From: Zeimonas arvi
GTDB taxonomy: Bacteria > Pseudomonadota > Gammaproteobacteria > Burkholderiales > Burkholderiaceae_E
Length of the DNA: 64,000 nucleotides
Direction: 5' to 3'
NCBI RefSeq assembly: GCF_008039575.1
Contig: NZ_VDUY01000002.1
Span: forward strand, 552,105 to 616,104
Under the pieces are notes generated by a model. That model was not told the DNA's origin and made no database searches. It was given only the letters and a program-made list of their open reading frames with translations. Position numbers and translations under genes: made by a program. This document shows, piece after piece, positions 1-10,000 of the stretch. Position 1 is the stretch's first letter. Every line of letters starts with the position of its first letter.

Positions 1-929
1 TAGGCATCGGCCGAACCATGACTCTTGATGACGACGCCGCGCAGGCCGACCAGGCTGGCGCCGTTGTAGCGGCGATGGTCCAGGCGCTTGCGGAAGCGCC
101 GCAGCACCGGATACGACAGCAGCGCCATCAGTCGGGTGAAGACGTGACGCTTGTATTCCTCGCGGATGAAGTCGCCGAGCATCTTCGCGAGGCCCTCGGA
201 GGTCTTGAGCGCCACGTTGCCGACGAAGCCGTCGCAGACCACGACGTCGACCGTGCCCTCGTAGATGTCGTTGCCCTCGACATTGCCGCGGAAATTGAGC
301 GTGCTGGCGCGCAGCAGCTCGGCCGCCTGCTTGACCGTGTCGTTGCCCTTGATCAGTTCTTCGCCGATGTTGAGCAGCCCCACCGTGGGCCGATCGGCGC
401 CGCCCAGCGCGGACACCAGGGCCGAGCCCATGATGCCGAACTGCAGGTAGTGCTCGGGTTCGCAGTCGACGTTGGCGCCGAGGTCCAGCACCGTGGTGGT
501 GCCGCCGGTGCGGTTGGGCATCTGGGTGGCGATCGCCGGCCGGTCGATCCCTTCGAGGGTCTTCAGCACGAAGCGCGAGACCGCCATCAGCGCGCCGGTG
601 TTGCCGGCGCTCACGCAGACGTCCGCCTGGCCTTCGCGCAGCAGCCCAACGGCCACGCGCATCGACGAGTCGCGCTTGCCCCGCAGTGCAACCTGCAGCG
701 AGTCGTCCATCTCGACGACCTCGGAGGCGTGGCGGATCTCGAGCCGGTTGCGCAGCGGCGACGAGGCCGGGGCGCCGGCTTCGATCAGCGCCTGCTCGAT
801 CCGGTCGGACATGCCCACCAGCAGGAGCCTTGCATCGGACGCGTGGCGCAGGAACGACAAGGCAGCCGGGATCGTGACCGGCAGGCCGTGGTCGCCCCCC
901 ATGCAGTCGATCGCGACGCGAACGCTCAT
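1..929 (-). CDS. plsX: Phosphate acyltransferase PlsX (3' end beyond window)
   Basis: PlsX makes acyl-phosphate from acyl-ACP, the first step of the PlsX/PlsY route to phosphatidic acid; it is a peripheral membrane enzyme. The minus-strand frame opens with [15 protein letters not shown], the PlsX N-terminal signature, and is open for 309 codons to the window edge. The last visible residues, IKSHGSADA, are the conserved C-terminal region, so only a few dozen residues are missing from the usual 340-350. It starts 44 bp after rpmF, the standard yceD-rpmF-plsX order, which couples ribosome and phospholipid synthesis. The assignment is firm; only the 3' end is unseen. Confidence 0.95.
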   Translation of the reverse strand, partial: MSVRVAIDCMGGDHGLPVTIPAALSFLRHASDARLLLVGMSDRIEQALIEAGAPASSPLRNRLEIRHASEVVEMDDSLQVALRGKRDSSMRVAVGLLREGQADVCVSAGNTGALMAVSRFVLKTLEGIDRPAIATQMPNRTGGTTTVLDLGANVDCEPEHYLQFGIMGSALVSALGGADRPTVGLLNIGEELIKGNDTVKQAAELLRASTLNFRGNVEGNDIYEGTVDVVVCDGFVGNVALKTSEGLAKMLGDFIREEYKRHVFTRLMALLSYPVLRRFRKRLDHRRYNGASLVGLRGVVIKSHGSADA

Positions 930-973
930 CCGGCTCTCAGGCGATCCGGTCGGGCGACCCGGATGCGGAGGGC

Positions 974-1156
974 TTACTCGTCGGCCTTGGTCTTGACGAC
1001 CTTCTTGCCGCGGTAGAAGCCGTTCGGGCTCACGTGGTGACGCAGGTGAGCCTCGCCGGTGGTGGGCTCGACCGCGAGGGGGGGATTGCTGAGGAAGTCG
1101 TGAGCGCGATGCATGCCACGCTTGGAGGGCGACTTCTTGTTCTGCTGGACGGCCAT
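974..1156 (-). CDS. rpmF: 50S ribosomal protein L32
   Basis: L32 is a small zinc-free-type protein of the large ribosomal subunit. The 60-residue product starts [20 protein letters not shown], the diagnostic L32 start, and ends with a basic lysine-rich tail, all at the normal family length. It lies between yceD (161 bp upstream on the same strand) and plsX (44 bp downstream), the arrangement known from E. coli. A perfect TATAAT on the minus strand at 1215-1220 suggests it has its own promoter in addition to read-through from yceD. Confidence 0.98.
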   Translation of the reverse strand: MAVQQNKKSPSKRGMHRAHDFLSNPPLAVEPTTGEAHLRHHVSPNGFYRGKKVVKTKADE

Positions 1157-1214
1157 GATAGGTCCCTGATCTGTACCGAGAAGAAGGTAATCTGTGGAAA
1201 AAGACTAATCTTCA

Positions 1215-1220
1215 ATTATA
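1215..1220 (-). promoter_or_regulatory. Putative -10 box for rpmF-plsX
   Basis: The minus strand reads TATAAT here, inside a markedly AT-rich island (about 1195-1230) in an otherwise GC-rich region. It is 58 bp upstream of the rpmF start, which would give a leader of about 50 nt. No good -35 hexamer is visible at 16-18 bp, so this is a prediction from one half of a promoter only. Confidence 0.4.
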
Positions 1221-1317
1221 TCAGCATATTGCGGCCCGAAGCGATGCGTGCGTGCAATCGCGGACAGCGCCCGGATCCGGGGCAAGCGCCTCCCCGCTCG
1301 ATCGGCCTGGCTTCGCG

Positions 1318-1881
1318 TCAACGGTCCCGCTTCTTCAGCTCGGTCAGCGCCGCGAACGGATTGGCTCGCGCCTCGTCCTGAGACGGCACCGCGGCCTGGC
1401 CCGGGTCCGGATCGCCGGCCTCCACCGGCAGCGAGCAGTTTTCGTGCCGCGCGATCGGCGGGAGCGACATGATCGCCTCGTCTTCGATCAGCTCGCCGAG
1501 GTCGAAGCGCGCCCCGCCCACCAGGACGTCGAGCTCCGACTCCTCGGTGTCCTCGCGCGCCGCCTGCGCCTCGCTGCCCACCAGCCGGAAGCCCCGATCG
1601 ACGTGGACCGCCACCGACGCATCGCCCAGGCAGCGCACGCACTGCATCGCCACGCGGCCGTCGACGCCCAGATGCAGGAAGTCGTCGTGCCCGCCGTCGG
1701 CGCGCTGCCTGCGCTCGCCGCGGACCCGCCAGACGAGGCCCCCCTCGTCGCGGCTGAGCAGCGAGGCGAGCCGCTCCAGGCTGCGTACGGCGAAGCCGCC
1801 GTCGAGGGTGCGGCCGGTGCGGGCCAGCTCGCGACTGTCGACGATAAGCGGCAGGCGGTGCGTGTCCGAAGTGTTCTCCAT
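1318..1881 (-). CDS. yceD: YceD family protein (DUF177), 23S rRNA accumulation
   Basis: A 187-residue protein of the YceD/DUF177 family, linked in bacteria and plants to accumulation of 23S rRNA. The family Cys pair is present in the segment MQCVRCLGDASVAV (about residues 80-93), followed by the acidic stretch and the conserved LGELIEDEAIMSLPPIARH motif and a C-terminal NPFAALTELK. Position directly upstream of rpmF on the same strand matches E. coli yceD. Divergent from the Maf gene across only 48 bp, so the two must share a compact promoter region. Confidence 0.93.
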   Translation of the reverse strand: MENTSDTHRLPLIVDSRELARTGRTLDGGFAVRSLERLASLLSRDEGGLVWRVRGERRQRADGGHDDFLHLGVDGRVAMQCVRCLGDASVAVHVDRGFRLVGSEAQAAREDTEESELDVLVGGARFDLGELIEDEAIMSLPPIARHENCSLPVEAGDPDPGQAAVPSQDEARANPFAALTELKKRDR

Positions 1882-1929
1882 GCTTCAATGATAATGGGCG
1901 CGCTCCCTTTTTGGCCGCCCTTCCTCAGC

Positions 1930-2547
1930 ATGTCGACCCCGATGCCCGCATTGATCCTGGCCTCCACCTCGCCCTATCGCCGCGAACTGCTGGGAAGGCT
2001 CGGCCTGCCCTTCGAGACCGTGGCCCCGCAGGTGGACGAAACTCCCATCGCCGGCGAGACGCCCGCCGCCGCGGCGCGCCGCCTGGCGCGCGCCAAGGCC
2101 GAGGCGGTGGCGGCGGCGCTGCCCGCCGCCCGGGCGGACGCGCTCGTCATCGGCTCCGACCAGACCGCCACCCTCGACGGCAGGCGGATCATCGGCAAGC
2201 CGGGCGGCCACGAGCAGGCCCGGGCGCAGTTGCGGGCCGCATCGGGTCGCGAAATGGTCTTCCACACGGCGCTGGCGCTGCTGCGCCGCTCGGACGGTCT
2301 CGTCGACGAGCAGCTCGTGCAGACCCGGGTGCGCTTCCGCGAGCTGTCCGACACCGCCATCGAGGCCTACCTGACGGCCGAGCGCCCCTACGACTGCGCC
2401 GGTTCGGCGAAGGCCGAGGGGCTCGGCATCGCCCTGCTCGCGTCGCTGGACGGGCCCGACCCGACCGCGCTGATCGGACTGCCGCTCATCGCGCTGACCG
2501 GCGCCTTGTGCCGGGCCGGCCTGCCCCCGATCGGCGGCCTGCGATGA
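1930..2547 (+). CDS. yceF: Maf-family nucleotide pyrophosphatase, YceF type
   Basis: Maf proteins hydrolyse non-canonical nucleotides; the YceF branch prefers 7-methyl-GTP. The 205-residue product shows the family start LILASTSPYRRELLGRLGLP, the VDE motif, the catalytic GSDQ segment near residue 76 and a GKPG loop. The start is set at the ATG of MSTPMPAL because upstream codons of the open frame lie inside the opposing yceD gene. As in E. coli, it is divergent from yceD-rpmF-plsX. Its stop overlaps the next start (ATGA), so the two plus-strand genes are probably translationally coupled. Confidence 0.93.
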   Translation: MSTPMPALILASTSPYRRELLGRLGLPFETVAPQVDETPIAGETPAAAARRLARAKAEAVAAALPAARADALVIGSDQTATLDGRRIIGKPGGHEQARAQLRAASGREMVFHTALALLRRSDGLVDEQLVQTRVRFRELSDTAIEAYLTAERPYDCAGSAKAEGLGIALLASLDGPDPTALIGLPLIALTGALCRAGLPPIGGLR

Positions 2548-3368
2548 GCAGCGCCGCGCGCCCCGGGCGCCTTTTCCTGATCCCCACGCCGCTGGGCGCC
2601 GCGAGCGAGCCCCAGGGGGTGCTGCCGGCCGACACGCTGGCCGCGGTGGCGAGGCTGGACTGCTTCGTGGTCGAGAACGCGAAGACCGCGCGCGCCTTCC
2701 TGAAGGCGGCAGGCACCGACAAGCCGCTGCAGGCGCTCGAGATGGCGGAGCTCAGCGAGCACACGCCGGCCGCGGCGATCCCGGGCCTGCTGGCCCCGCT
2801 CCTGGCCGGCCGCGACCTGGGCCTGCTCTCCGAAGCCGGCTGCCCGGCGGTCGCCGACCCCGGCGCCGCCCTGGTCGCAGCCGCCCACGAGGCCGGCATC
2901 GAGGTGGTGCCGCTGGTCGGGCCGAGCTCGCTGCTGCTCGCCCTGATGGCCTCCGGCCTGAACGGGCAGCGATTTGCCTTCGCCGGCTACCTGCCCGCGC
3001 AACCGGGCGGCCGCGTCGCACGGCTGCGCGAGCTCGAGCGCCGGTCGGGGGACGGCGACGAAACGGTCCTGTGGATCGAGACGCCGTATCGCAACCGGCA
3101 GGTCTTCGAGGCCGCGCTGGCGGTGCTTTCGCCGGAGACGCGGCTCACCGTGGCGTCGCAGCTCACGCTCGGCGAGCAGGCGGTAGCCACCCGCCGGGTC
3201 CAGGATTGGCGCACGGCGCCGCCCGAGCTCCCGCGCGAGCCGACGGTTTTCGCGATGCTTGCCCCGCCGGGCACGGGTCCGCGACGGACGCCCGGACGCG
3301 CCGTCAGCGAAGCGACCAGCCCGACGCCTCGACGCCCAGCACCCGGGCGAGGGTCTCGCCGGCGCTAG
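2544..3368 (+). CDS. SAM-dependent methyltransferase, RsmI/YraL-like
   Basis: A 274-residue tetrapyrrole-methylase-fold protein related to RsmI, which 2'-O-methylates a cytidine of 16S rRNA. Visible motifs are LFLIPTPLG at the N terminus, LSEAGCPAVADPGA (the RsmI-type SDAGTPxISDPG loop in variant form) and VVPLVGPSSLLLALMASG. Cys-Pro replaces Thr-Pro in the substrate loop, and the protein is likely a paralogue of RsmI rather than RsmI itself. It overlaps maf by 4 bp and runs 65 bp into the 3' end of the convergent peptidase gene; its last 30 residues are Pro/Arg-rich and may be non-essential. Confidence 0.85.
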   Translation: MSSAARPGRLFLIPTPLGAASEPQGVLPADTLAAVARLDCFVVENAKTARAFLKAAGTDKPLQALEMAELSEHTPAAAIPGLLAPLLAGRDLGLLSEAGCPAVADPGAALVAAAHEAGIEVVPLVGPSSLLLALMASGLNGQRFAFAGYLPAQPGGRVARLRELERRSGDGDETVLWIETPYRNRQVFEAALAVLSPETRLTVASQLTLGEQAVATRRVQDWRTAPPELPREPTVFAMLAPPGTGPRRTPGRAVSEATSPTPRRPAPGRGSRRR

Positions 3369-4326
3369 CGCCGACCCGCCTGGCCAGCTTCTCGGCCAGG
3401 TTCTGGCGCGGCGAGAAGTCGACGATGTCCTCGGCCTTGATCACGTCGCGCGCGACCGATGCGACCGAACCCAGGCCGTCGGCCAGCCCCAGTTCCACGC
3501 TGCGCTCGCCGGTCCAGACGAGCCCGCTGAAGAGGTCCGGATCGTCGGCGAGCCGGTCCGCCCGACCCTCGCGCACATTGGCGATGAACTGGGCGTGGAC
3601 CTGATCGAGCATCCGCTGCGCGTGCGCGCGCTGCGCTTCGGAAACCGGCGAGAAGCTGTCCAGGAAACCCTTCTTGTCGCCCGCCGTGAGCAGCCGGCGC
3701 TCGACGCCGACCTTGTCCATGGCGTCGACGAACCCGAAGCCGCCCATCAGCACGCCGATGGAACCCACCAGGCTGGCCTTGTCCACGTAGATCCGGTCGG
3801 CGGCCGCCGCCACGTAGTAGCCGCCCGACGCGCCGACCTCCTCGATGACCGCGTACAGCGGCGTGTCCGCATGCTTGGTGCGCAGCCTGCGGATCTCGTC
3901 GAAGATCAGGCCCGACTGCACCGGGCTGCCGCCCGGGCTGTTGATGCGCAGCACCACGCCGGCCGTCTTGCCGTCCTCGAAGGCCGCCTGCAGGGCCGGC
4001 AGGATCTTGTCGGCCGAATTCTCGCCGTCGGCGTCGATCACGCCGTCGACGTCGATGAGCGCGGTGTGCCGGGTCGCGGTCTTGACCACGTCGCCTGCGA
4101 ACCATCCGCCGAAGGCCAGCAGCACCACGCTGATCCAGGCCAGGGTGAGCAGCCGCATGAAGATGGTCCAGCGACGCGCGCGCTTGCGCTCGGCCAGCGT
4201 CTCCAGGACCAGCTTCTCGAGCACGCCGCGCTCCCAGGCCTGCTCGGCGTCGGCGCGCGCGCGGCGCGCGCTCGCTGCGGACGGGTCGTTGTCGGCGGGA
4301 TCGTCGAAATCGTAGGGCTTGCTCAT
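3304..4326 (-). CDS. S49-family signal peptide peptidase (SppA-like)
   Basis: Membrane-anchored serine protease of the S49 family that degrades cleaved signal peptides and other membrane fragments. The 340-residue protein has one transmembrane segment at about residues 54-78, then the single-domain SppA core: VLRINSPGGSPVQSG, and the nucleophile motif GASGGYYVAAAADRIY with Ser167; the candidate general-base lysine is at 218-219. MSKPYDFDD was chosen as start since the 19 upstream codons in the open frame encode no recognisable sequence. It follows the Rieske gene by 10 bp on the same strand. Convergent overlap with the methyltransferase gene at its 3' end. Confidence 0.93.
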   Translation of the reverse strand: MSKPYDFDDPADNDPSAASARRARADAEQAWERGVLEKLVLETLAERKRARRWTIFMRLLTLAWISVVLLAFGGWFAGDVVKTATRHTALIDVDGVIDADGENSADKILPALQAAFEDGKTAGVVLRINSPGGSPVQSGLIFDEIRRLRTKHADTPLYAVIEEVGASGGYYVAAAADRIYVDKASLVGSIGVLMGGFGFVDAMDKVGVERRLLTAGDKKGFLDSFSPVSEAQRAHAQRMLDQVHAQFIANVREGRADRLADDPDLFSGLVWTGERSVELGLADGLGSVASVARDVIKAEDIVDFSPRQNLAEKLARRVGASAGETLARVLGVEASGWSLR

Positions 4327-4336
4327 CGTTCGCTCG

Positions 4337-4771
4337 TCAGCTGCTTCGGCCTTGCGGGCCCGGATCGGCCCAGATGATGCCATCGCGCTCGCATACCGTT
4401 ACCGGCTCGAGGGCCTTGCCGCGACAGGGTCCGCCGACGCAACGGCCGGTGTCGGGCTCGTAGGTGGCGCCGTGGGTGGCGCAGATCAGCAGCAGGCCGC
4501 TCTCGTCGAAGAACTTGCCCGGCATCCAGTCGAGCTCGACCGGCACGTGCGCGCAGCGGTTCAGCCACGCGTGCACACGGCCATCGTAGCGCACCGCGAA
4601 GGCCTGCGGCGCGGGCGACCCGGCGCGCGAAGCAGGCAGCTCGAAGCGCACGCCATCGCCGCCTTCGGCGAGCGCTTCGCTCGCGCAGACGCGGATCCAG
4701 CCCTCGAGGGGCGCATCGCGTTCGCCGGACGCCCTCGGCAGCGCCGACGCTCCGGAGTCGAGGTCCGCCAT
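4337..4771 (-). CDS. Rieske (2Fe-2S) domain protein
   Basis: A 144-residue soluble Rieske ferredoxin-like protein. The cluster ligands are visible as C73-x-H75 (NRCAHVPVEL) and C97-x2-H100 (ICATHGATY), with the trailing tyrosine typical of the fold. No transmembrane segment is present, so it is likely cytoplasmic. It sits between the phosphatase (5 bp upstream) and the S49 peptidase (10 bp downstream) in a tight minus-strand row, a synteny common in Burkholderiales; its electron partner is not indicated by the neighbours. The start at MADLDSG was chosen because the longer frame overlaps the phosphatase coding sequence. Confidence 0.92.
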   Translation of the reverse strand: MADLDSGASALPRASGERDAPLEGWIRVCASEALAEGGDGVRFELPASRAGSPAPQAFAVRYDGRVHAWLNRCAHVPVELDWMPGKFFDESGLLLICATHGATYEPDTGRCVGGPCRGKALEPVTVCERDGIIWADPGPQGRSS

Positions 4772-4776
4772 CGGGC

Positions 4777-5439
4777 TCACCGTATCCAGCCGAGCAGCAC
4801 GTCGCGCAGCTCGGCCACCGAATCGACGACAGCGAGCGCGGGCTCGCGCACCAGCTCCTCGCGCGGGTGGGCGCCGTAGGTCACCGCCACCGCATCGGAG
4901 CCCGCCGCGCGGGCCATCCCCAGGTCGTGCGTGGTGTCGCCGATCATCAACGCCTCGGCGGCCTCCAGGCCGAGCTCCTCGCAGATGTCGCGCAGCATCC
5001 ACGGATCCGGCTTCGGGATGCCCTCGTCCGCGCAGCGAGTGGTGAGGAAGCGGCCGGTCCAGCCCATCTGGTCCAGCGCCCGGTTCAGCCCGGCCCGCGA
5101 CTTGCCGGTCGCGACCGCCAGCCAGGCGCCCGCGCCGGCCAGCTCGTCCAGCAGGGCCGGCACGCCCTGGAAGGCCTCGAGGGCGGCGTCTTCCTTCAGG
5201 TAGTGGTAGCGGTAGCGCTGTACGTACAGGGGCATCTGCTCGCGCGCGATCGACGGCACCGCGCGATGGATCGCGTCGAGCAGCCCCAGCCCGATCACGT
5301 GCGAGGCCTGCTCGCGACTGGGCACCGGCAGCCCGAGGTCGGCGGCCGAGGCGCGGATCGCATGGACGATCGCGGCGGTGGAGTCGACCAGCGTGCCGTC
5401 CCAGTCGAAGACCACGAGACGATAGCGTCGAGAGGGCAT
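4777..5439 (-). CDS. HAD-family hydrolase, phosphoglycolate phosphatase-like
   Basis: A 220-residue HAD phosphatase. Motif I is FDWDGTLVDS with nucleophile Asp12 and Asp14; motif II is the ATGKSRAG segment; motif III/IV is the GIPKPDP lysine region and MIGDTTHDLGMARAAG. The helical cap lies between motifs I and II as in Gph/PGP. Substrate is not certain: phosphoglycolate, sugar phosphates or nucleotides are all possible. It follows rluC by 4 bp on the same strand, a frequent pairing. MPSRRYRL is taken as start because it places motif I at the usual distance from the N terminus; the upstream extension overlaps rluC. Confidence 0.9.
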   Translation of the reverse strand: MPSRRYRLVVFDWDGTLVDSTAAIVHAIRASAADLGLPVPSREQASHVIGLGLLDAIHRAVPSIAREQMPLYVQRYRYHYLKEDAALEAFQGVPALLDELAGAGAWLAVATGKSRAGLNRALDQMGWTGRFLTTRCADEGIPKPDPWMLRDICEELGLEAAEALMIGDTTHDLGMARAAGSDAVAVTYGAHPREELVREPALAVVDSVAELRDVLLGWIR

Positions 5440-5443
5440 GAGT

Positions 5444-6490
5444 TCAGCGTTCCATTTCGGGCAGGGAATCGACTCCGCCCGCATTGAGCATCTCGGAGAA
5501 GCTCTCGGGCATTGGCGCCGTGAGCGTGAGCGGGCGGCCGGATTCCGGGTGGCGCAGCGACAGCGACGCGGCATGAAGATACATGCGCCGAAAGCCCTGC
5601 GCGGCCAGCGCCCGGTTGAGGCGATAGTCGCCGTACTTGTCGTCGCCCGCGATCGGATAGCCGGCGTGGCTCAGGTGCACGCGGATCTGGTGGGTCCGGC
5701 CGGTCTCGATCGTGGCCTCGACCAGCGTGAAGTCGCCCAGGCCCGCAAGCGTGAAGCGCGCGAGTCCACGCACCCGGGTGATCGCGTCCTGCCCTTCGGC
5801 GTGGACCGCCACCCGGCGGTCGCCGCCTGGCGCGGGCATCCGCCGCAGCGGCGCATCCAGGGTCTTGCTGCGCAGCGGCCAGCTGCCCGAAACGATCGCC
5901 AGGTAGCGCTTGGTCGGCGAGCGCTCGCGCCACTGCGCCTGCAGCGCCAGCAGCGCGGCCCGCCGGCGGGCGATCACCAGCACCCCCGAGGTCTCCCGGT
6001 CGATCCGATGGGCGAGCTCCAGGAAGCGTTCCTCGGGGCGCGCGGCGCGCAGCCGCTCGATGACGCCGCTCGACACGCCGCTGCCGCCGTGCACCGCCAC
6101 CGCCTCGGGCTTGTCGATGACCAGCATCCAGTTGTCTTCGTGGAGGACCGGCAGGCGCCTGGCGAGCGCGGCGCGCGTCCGCAGCGCCTGGCCGGGCCCG
6201 GCGGCATCCGGTTCCTCGGGCGGGACTGAGGCAGGCGCCGCGACCCGGACCGGGGGAATCCTGACGAGGTCGCCAGTTTCCAGACGGTAATCGGCGCCTC
6301 GGCGCCCGCCGTTGACGCGCAGCTGCCCGCTGCGGATCAGCCGGTAGACGTGGCTCTTGGGGACGCCCTTGCACTGGCCGACGACGAAATTGTCCAGTCG
6401 CTGGCCGGCGCGATCGGCGTCGATTTCCACGATCCTGACGGCAGGCGCGGGCCCGCCGGGCCGGTCCGCCCTTTTCCTGGGGCTGTCCAC
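5444..6490 (-). CDS. rluC: 23S rRNA pseudouridine synthase RluC
   Basis: RluC makes pseudouridines at 955, 2504 and 2580 of 23S rRNA (E. coli numbering). An N-terminal S4 RNA-binding domain (about 30-80: GQRLDNFVVGQCKGVPKSHV) is followed by the catalytic domain with HRIDRETSG, nucleophile Asp164, and the GRTHQIRVHL motif. A GTG at 6490 (MDSPRKRAD) is proposed as start, giving 348 residues; a second GTG lies at 6430. Upstream in-frame codons belong to the rne leader region. It is divergent from rne exactly as in E. coli, which supports RluC over RluD. Confidence 0.93.
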   Translation of the reverse strand: MDSPRKRADRPGGPAPAVRIVEIDADRAGQRLDNFVVGQCKGVPKSHVYRLIRSGQLRVNGGRRGADYRLETGDLVRIPPVRVAAPASVPPEEPDAAGPGQALRTRAALARRLPVLHEDNWMLVIDKPEAVAVHGGSGVSSGVIERLRAARPEERFLELAHRIDRETSGVLVIARRRAALLALQAQWRERSPTKRYLAIVSGSWPLRSKTLDAPLRRMPAPGGDRRVAVHAEGQDAITRVRGLARFTLAGLGDFTLVEATIETGRTHQIRVHLSHAGYPIAGDDKYGDYRLNRALAAQGFRRMYLHAASLSLRHPESGRPLTLTAPMPESFSEMLNAGGVDSLPEMER

Positions 6491-7091
6491 GTTGGTATAC
6501 TCGCAAGGTCGTGCGCGATCCGGGTCTTCCGGAACCGCGCCGTCGAGCCGGTCTTCCGCTTCCGGCGCCCTGTCCAGGCCCGCTTCAGCGTCCTGTCTTT
6601 CGGCGTCCGGCTGTCCGGGCTTGCCGATCGCCGCCGTGGGCGCAGTTCCTACGCACCGGGGGTTCTCCAGGTCCGGACCGAAACGGTCCCGGCTCAACGA
6701 GCGGATTGTACCGGTCGAATGCCGGCACGAGCGGCACCCCACGGGTCGCGGACACGACGGAACGAACATGAAACCGCGGTTCCCCTGCCCCACCCCGGGC
6801 GAGGAACGCGGGACGATGCGGAATATCCAGAAAAGAGAGCAGCGGGCGCCGGCCACAACCGCCGACGCCCCGACCAGTACGGTTCCCGAACCCTTGTCTG
6901 CGCACCCCACGTCCGACGATCCCGGGTCATGCCCGGCGTTTTCCGGCGCGCGCTCACCGGTGGATTGCCGGCGCGTGTAGCGCCGGTTCGCTCGCGGCCG
7001 ACCTGAGCATCCTCTTTCGCTGCTTCCGTTCGCATCGGCCCGCTGGCCGAAGCGCGCCGCCACGCAACTGGCGCGCAACGGAGTCATTTGC
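6491..7091. promoter_or_regulatory. rluC-rne divergent intergenic region and probable rne leader
   Basis: A 601-bp stretch with no convincing gene; the several open frames in it are GC-driven and lack recognisable sequence or ribosome sites. In E. coli the rne mRNA has a leader of several hundred nt through which RNase E controls its own mRNA, and the same arrangement is inferred here. A TATACT at 6496-6501 (plus strand) right beside the rluC start is a candidate -10 element but has no clear -35. Other short GC-rich inverted segments occur and no single structure stands out by eye. Confidence 0.45.
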
Positions 7092-10000
7092 ATGAAGCGA
7101 ATGCTGTTCAATGCCACGCACTCGGAAGAGCTGCGCGTGGCCATCGTCGACGGCCAGAAGCTGATCGACATCGACATCGAGTCCGCGGGCCGCGAGTCCC
7201 GCAAGAGCAACATCTACAAGGGGGTCATCACCCGCGTCGAGCCCAGTCTCGAGGCCTGCTTCGTCAACTACGGCGAAGAACGCCACGGCTTCCTGCCGTT
7301 CAAGGAGATATCGAAGGCCTTCTTCAAGGCCGGCGTCGACGCGTCGAAGGCGCGCATCCAGGACGCGATCTCCGAAGGCATGGAGGTCATCGTCCAGGTC
7401 GACAAGGAAGAGCGCGGCAACAAGGGCGCCGCGCTGACCACCTACATCTCGCTGGCCGGGCGCTACCTGGTCCTGATGCCGAACAATCCGCGCGGCGGCG
7501 GCGTTTCGCGCCGCGTCGAGGGCGAGGACCGGCAAGAGCTGCGCGAGACCATGGACAAGCTGCAGCACCCCTCCGGCATGAGCCTGATCGCCCGCACCGC
7601 GGGCATCGGTCGCACTGCCGAGGAACTGCAGTGGGACCTGAACTACCTGCTGCAACTGTGGACCGCGATCGAGCAGGCGGCAGGCTCCGCGCCGGGTCCC
7701 TTCCTGATCTACCAGGAATCCAGCCTGGTCATCCGCGCGATCCGCGACTACTTCTCGCCCGACATCGGCGAGGTCCTGATCGACACCGACGACATCTACG
7801 AACAGGCCCGGCAGTTCATGGTCCACGTGATGCCGGACATGGTCAGCCGGGTCAAGCGCTACCGCGACGACACGCCGCTGTTCTCGCGCTTCCAGATCGA
7901 GCACCAGATCGAGACCGCGCATTCGCGCCTGGTCCCGCTGCCCTCGGGCGGCGCAGTGGTCATCGACCACACCGAGGCGCTGGTCGCGATCGACGTCAAC
8001 TCGGCGCGCGCCACCCGTGGCTCCGACATCGAGGAAACGGCGCTGCGCACCAACCTCGAGGCCGCCGACGAGGTCGCTCGCCAGATGCGCCTGCGCGACC
8101 TGGGCGGCCTGATCGTCATCGACTTCATCGACATGGAGAGCGCCAAGAACCAGCGCGAGGTCGAGCAGCGGCTGAAAGACGCCCTGCACTACGACCGCGC
8201 GCGGGTGCAGACCGGCAAGATCTCCCGCTTCGGCCTGATGGAGCTGTCGCGCCAGCGGCTGCGCCCGGCGCTGGTCGAGGGCTCGCACATCACCTGTCCG
8301 CGCTGCAACGGCACCGGCGTGATCCGCGACATCGAGTCCTCCGCGCTGCACGTGCTGCGCGTGATCCAGGAAGACGCGATGAAGGAGAGCACCGCGGCGG
8401 TCTACGCCCAGGTGCCGGTCGACGTGGCCACCTACCTGCTCAACGAGAAGCGCAGCGAACTGAACAAGCTCGAAGCGCGGCTCAAGGTCGAGATCGTCCT
8501 GATCCCGAACAAGCACCTCGAGACGCCTCACTACCGGACCGAGCGCCTGCGCCACGACGACGACCGGCTGGCCAACTACAAGGCCAGCTACGCGCTGGCC
8601 GAGGCGCCCGAGGAAGAGGAAACCTACCTCGATCGCAAGCTGGAAGCAGCCAAGCCGCGCCAGGAAGCGGCGGTCAAGGGCATCCGGCCCGAACTGCCTC
8701 CCCCGGCTCCCGCGGCCGCCCCGGCCAGCGCGCCGGCCGCGACGCCGGCTCCGGCGGTGCGCCCCGTCGCCGCCGCACAACCCATGCTCGGCGACGACGG
8801 CCTGCTCGGCAAGATCCTCGGCTGGTTCCGCAAGAAGCCGGCCAACGAGGCCGAGGCGACCCCGGCCACCCGCCCGGCCGCGGCCCCTGCCGCGGGCGGC
8901 GCCGAGGGTCGACGGACTCGAGAGGGCCGTGAAGGCCGCGGCGGTCGCGGTCGGCGCGAAGGCCGTGAAGGCGGTGAAGGGCGGGAAGGCCGTGAAGGGC
9001 GTGAGGCTCGCGGCCCGCGTCCGGCATTGCCGAACGGCGGCGAGGGCGAAGGCCGTCGTCGAGGCGGCCGCCGCGAGGACCGGGAAGGCCGTGAGGATCT
9101 CGACCGCGGGACACGCGGCGAGCGTGCGGAGCGTGGCGAGCGCCCGGAACGTGGCGAACGTGCCGAACGTCCGGAACGTGGCGAACGTGTCGAGCGTCCC
9201 GATCGTGCCGAACGTGGCGAACGTGTCGAGCGTCCCGAACGCGCCGAGCGACCGGAGCGTGGCGATCGCCCGGAGCGCGGTGATCGTGCCGACCGCCCGG
9301 AACGAGGCGAGCGTCGTCGTGGCCGAGGTCGCGACCTTGCGCGCCCCGAAGGAGAGGTCGCCGGTGAGGTGCCCGCTGCCGAGACCGATCGTCTGGCCGC
9401 CGCCGCGGCAGGCGTCGCCGGTGCGGCCGCCGTTGCCGAGGACATGCAGGTCGGGCGCCCGGTCGTCGAGCCCCTCGAGCAGGCATCCCTGGCCACAGCG
9501 TCCGGCGGCGCCGAGGAAGGCGCAGACATCGAAGCCCCGGAGGCCGATGAGGCAGCTGGCGAGGAGCGCCGTCGTCGCCCGCGTCGCCGTCGCGGCGGAC
9601 GCCGCGCCGAGGGCGCTCAGGCCGAGGCCGCGGTCGACACGGGTGAAGAAGGTGCTGCCGTCGAGGCGCCCGTCGCCGAGCCTGCGGCCGCCGTCGAGCC
9701 GGTCGCGATCGAGCCGGTCACAACCAGGCCGCCGGTCGTCGAACCCGGCGCGCCCGCTTCCGCCGCACCCGCTGCTCCAGTCGAGCGTGCCACGGCCGAA
9801 CCGACTGCGCCGGCCCCCGTCGCCGTAGCCGCCGCCGAGCCGGCACAAGCCGAGGTGCAGGCGCTCCGCGCCGCCGACGAGCCGGCGGGGCCGGTCGTGC
9901 TTCAGTCGAGCCTGCCCTTCGGCGGCGCCGCACCGACAGTCGAGGCAGCGCGCGCGGAAGCCCCCCGCGTGGACGCCCCGCTCGCGGTCGAGCCCACTCC

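Noticed and set aside
9117..9320. Possible CRISPR-like repeats
   Set aside because: The repeats are short, variable, without spacers and fully in frame with rne; they are coding.
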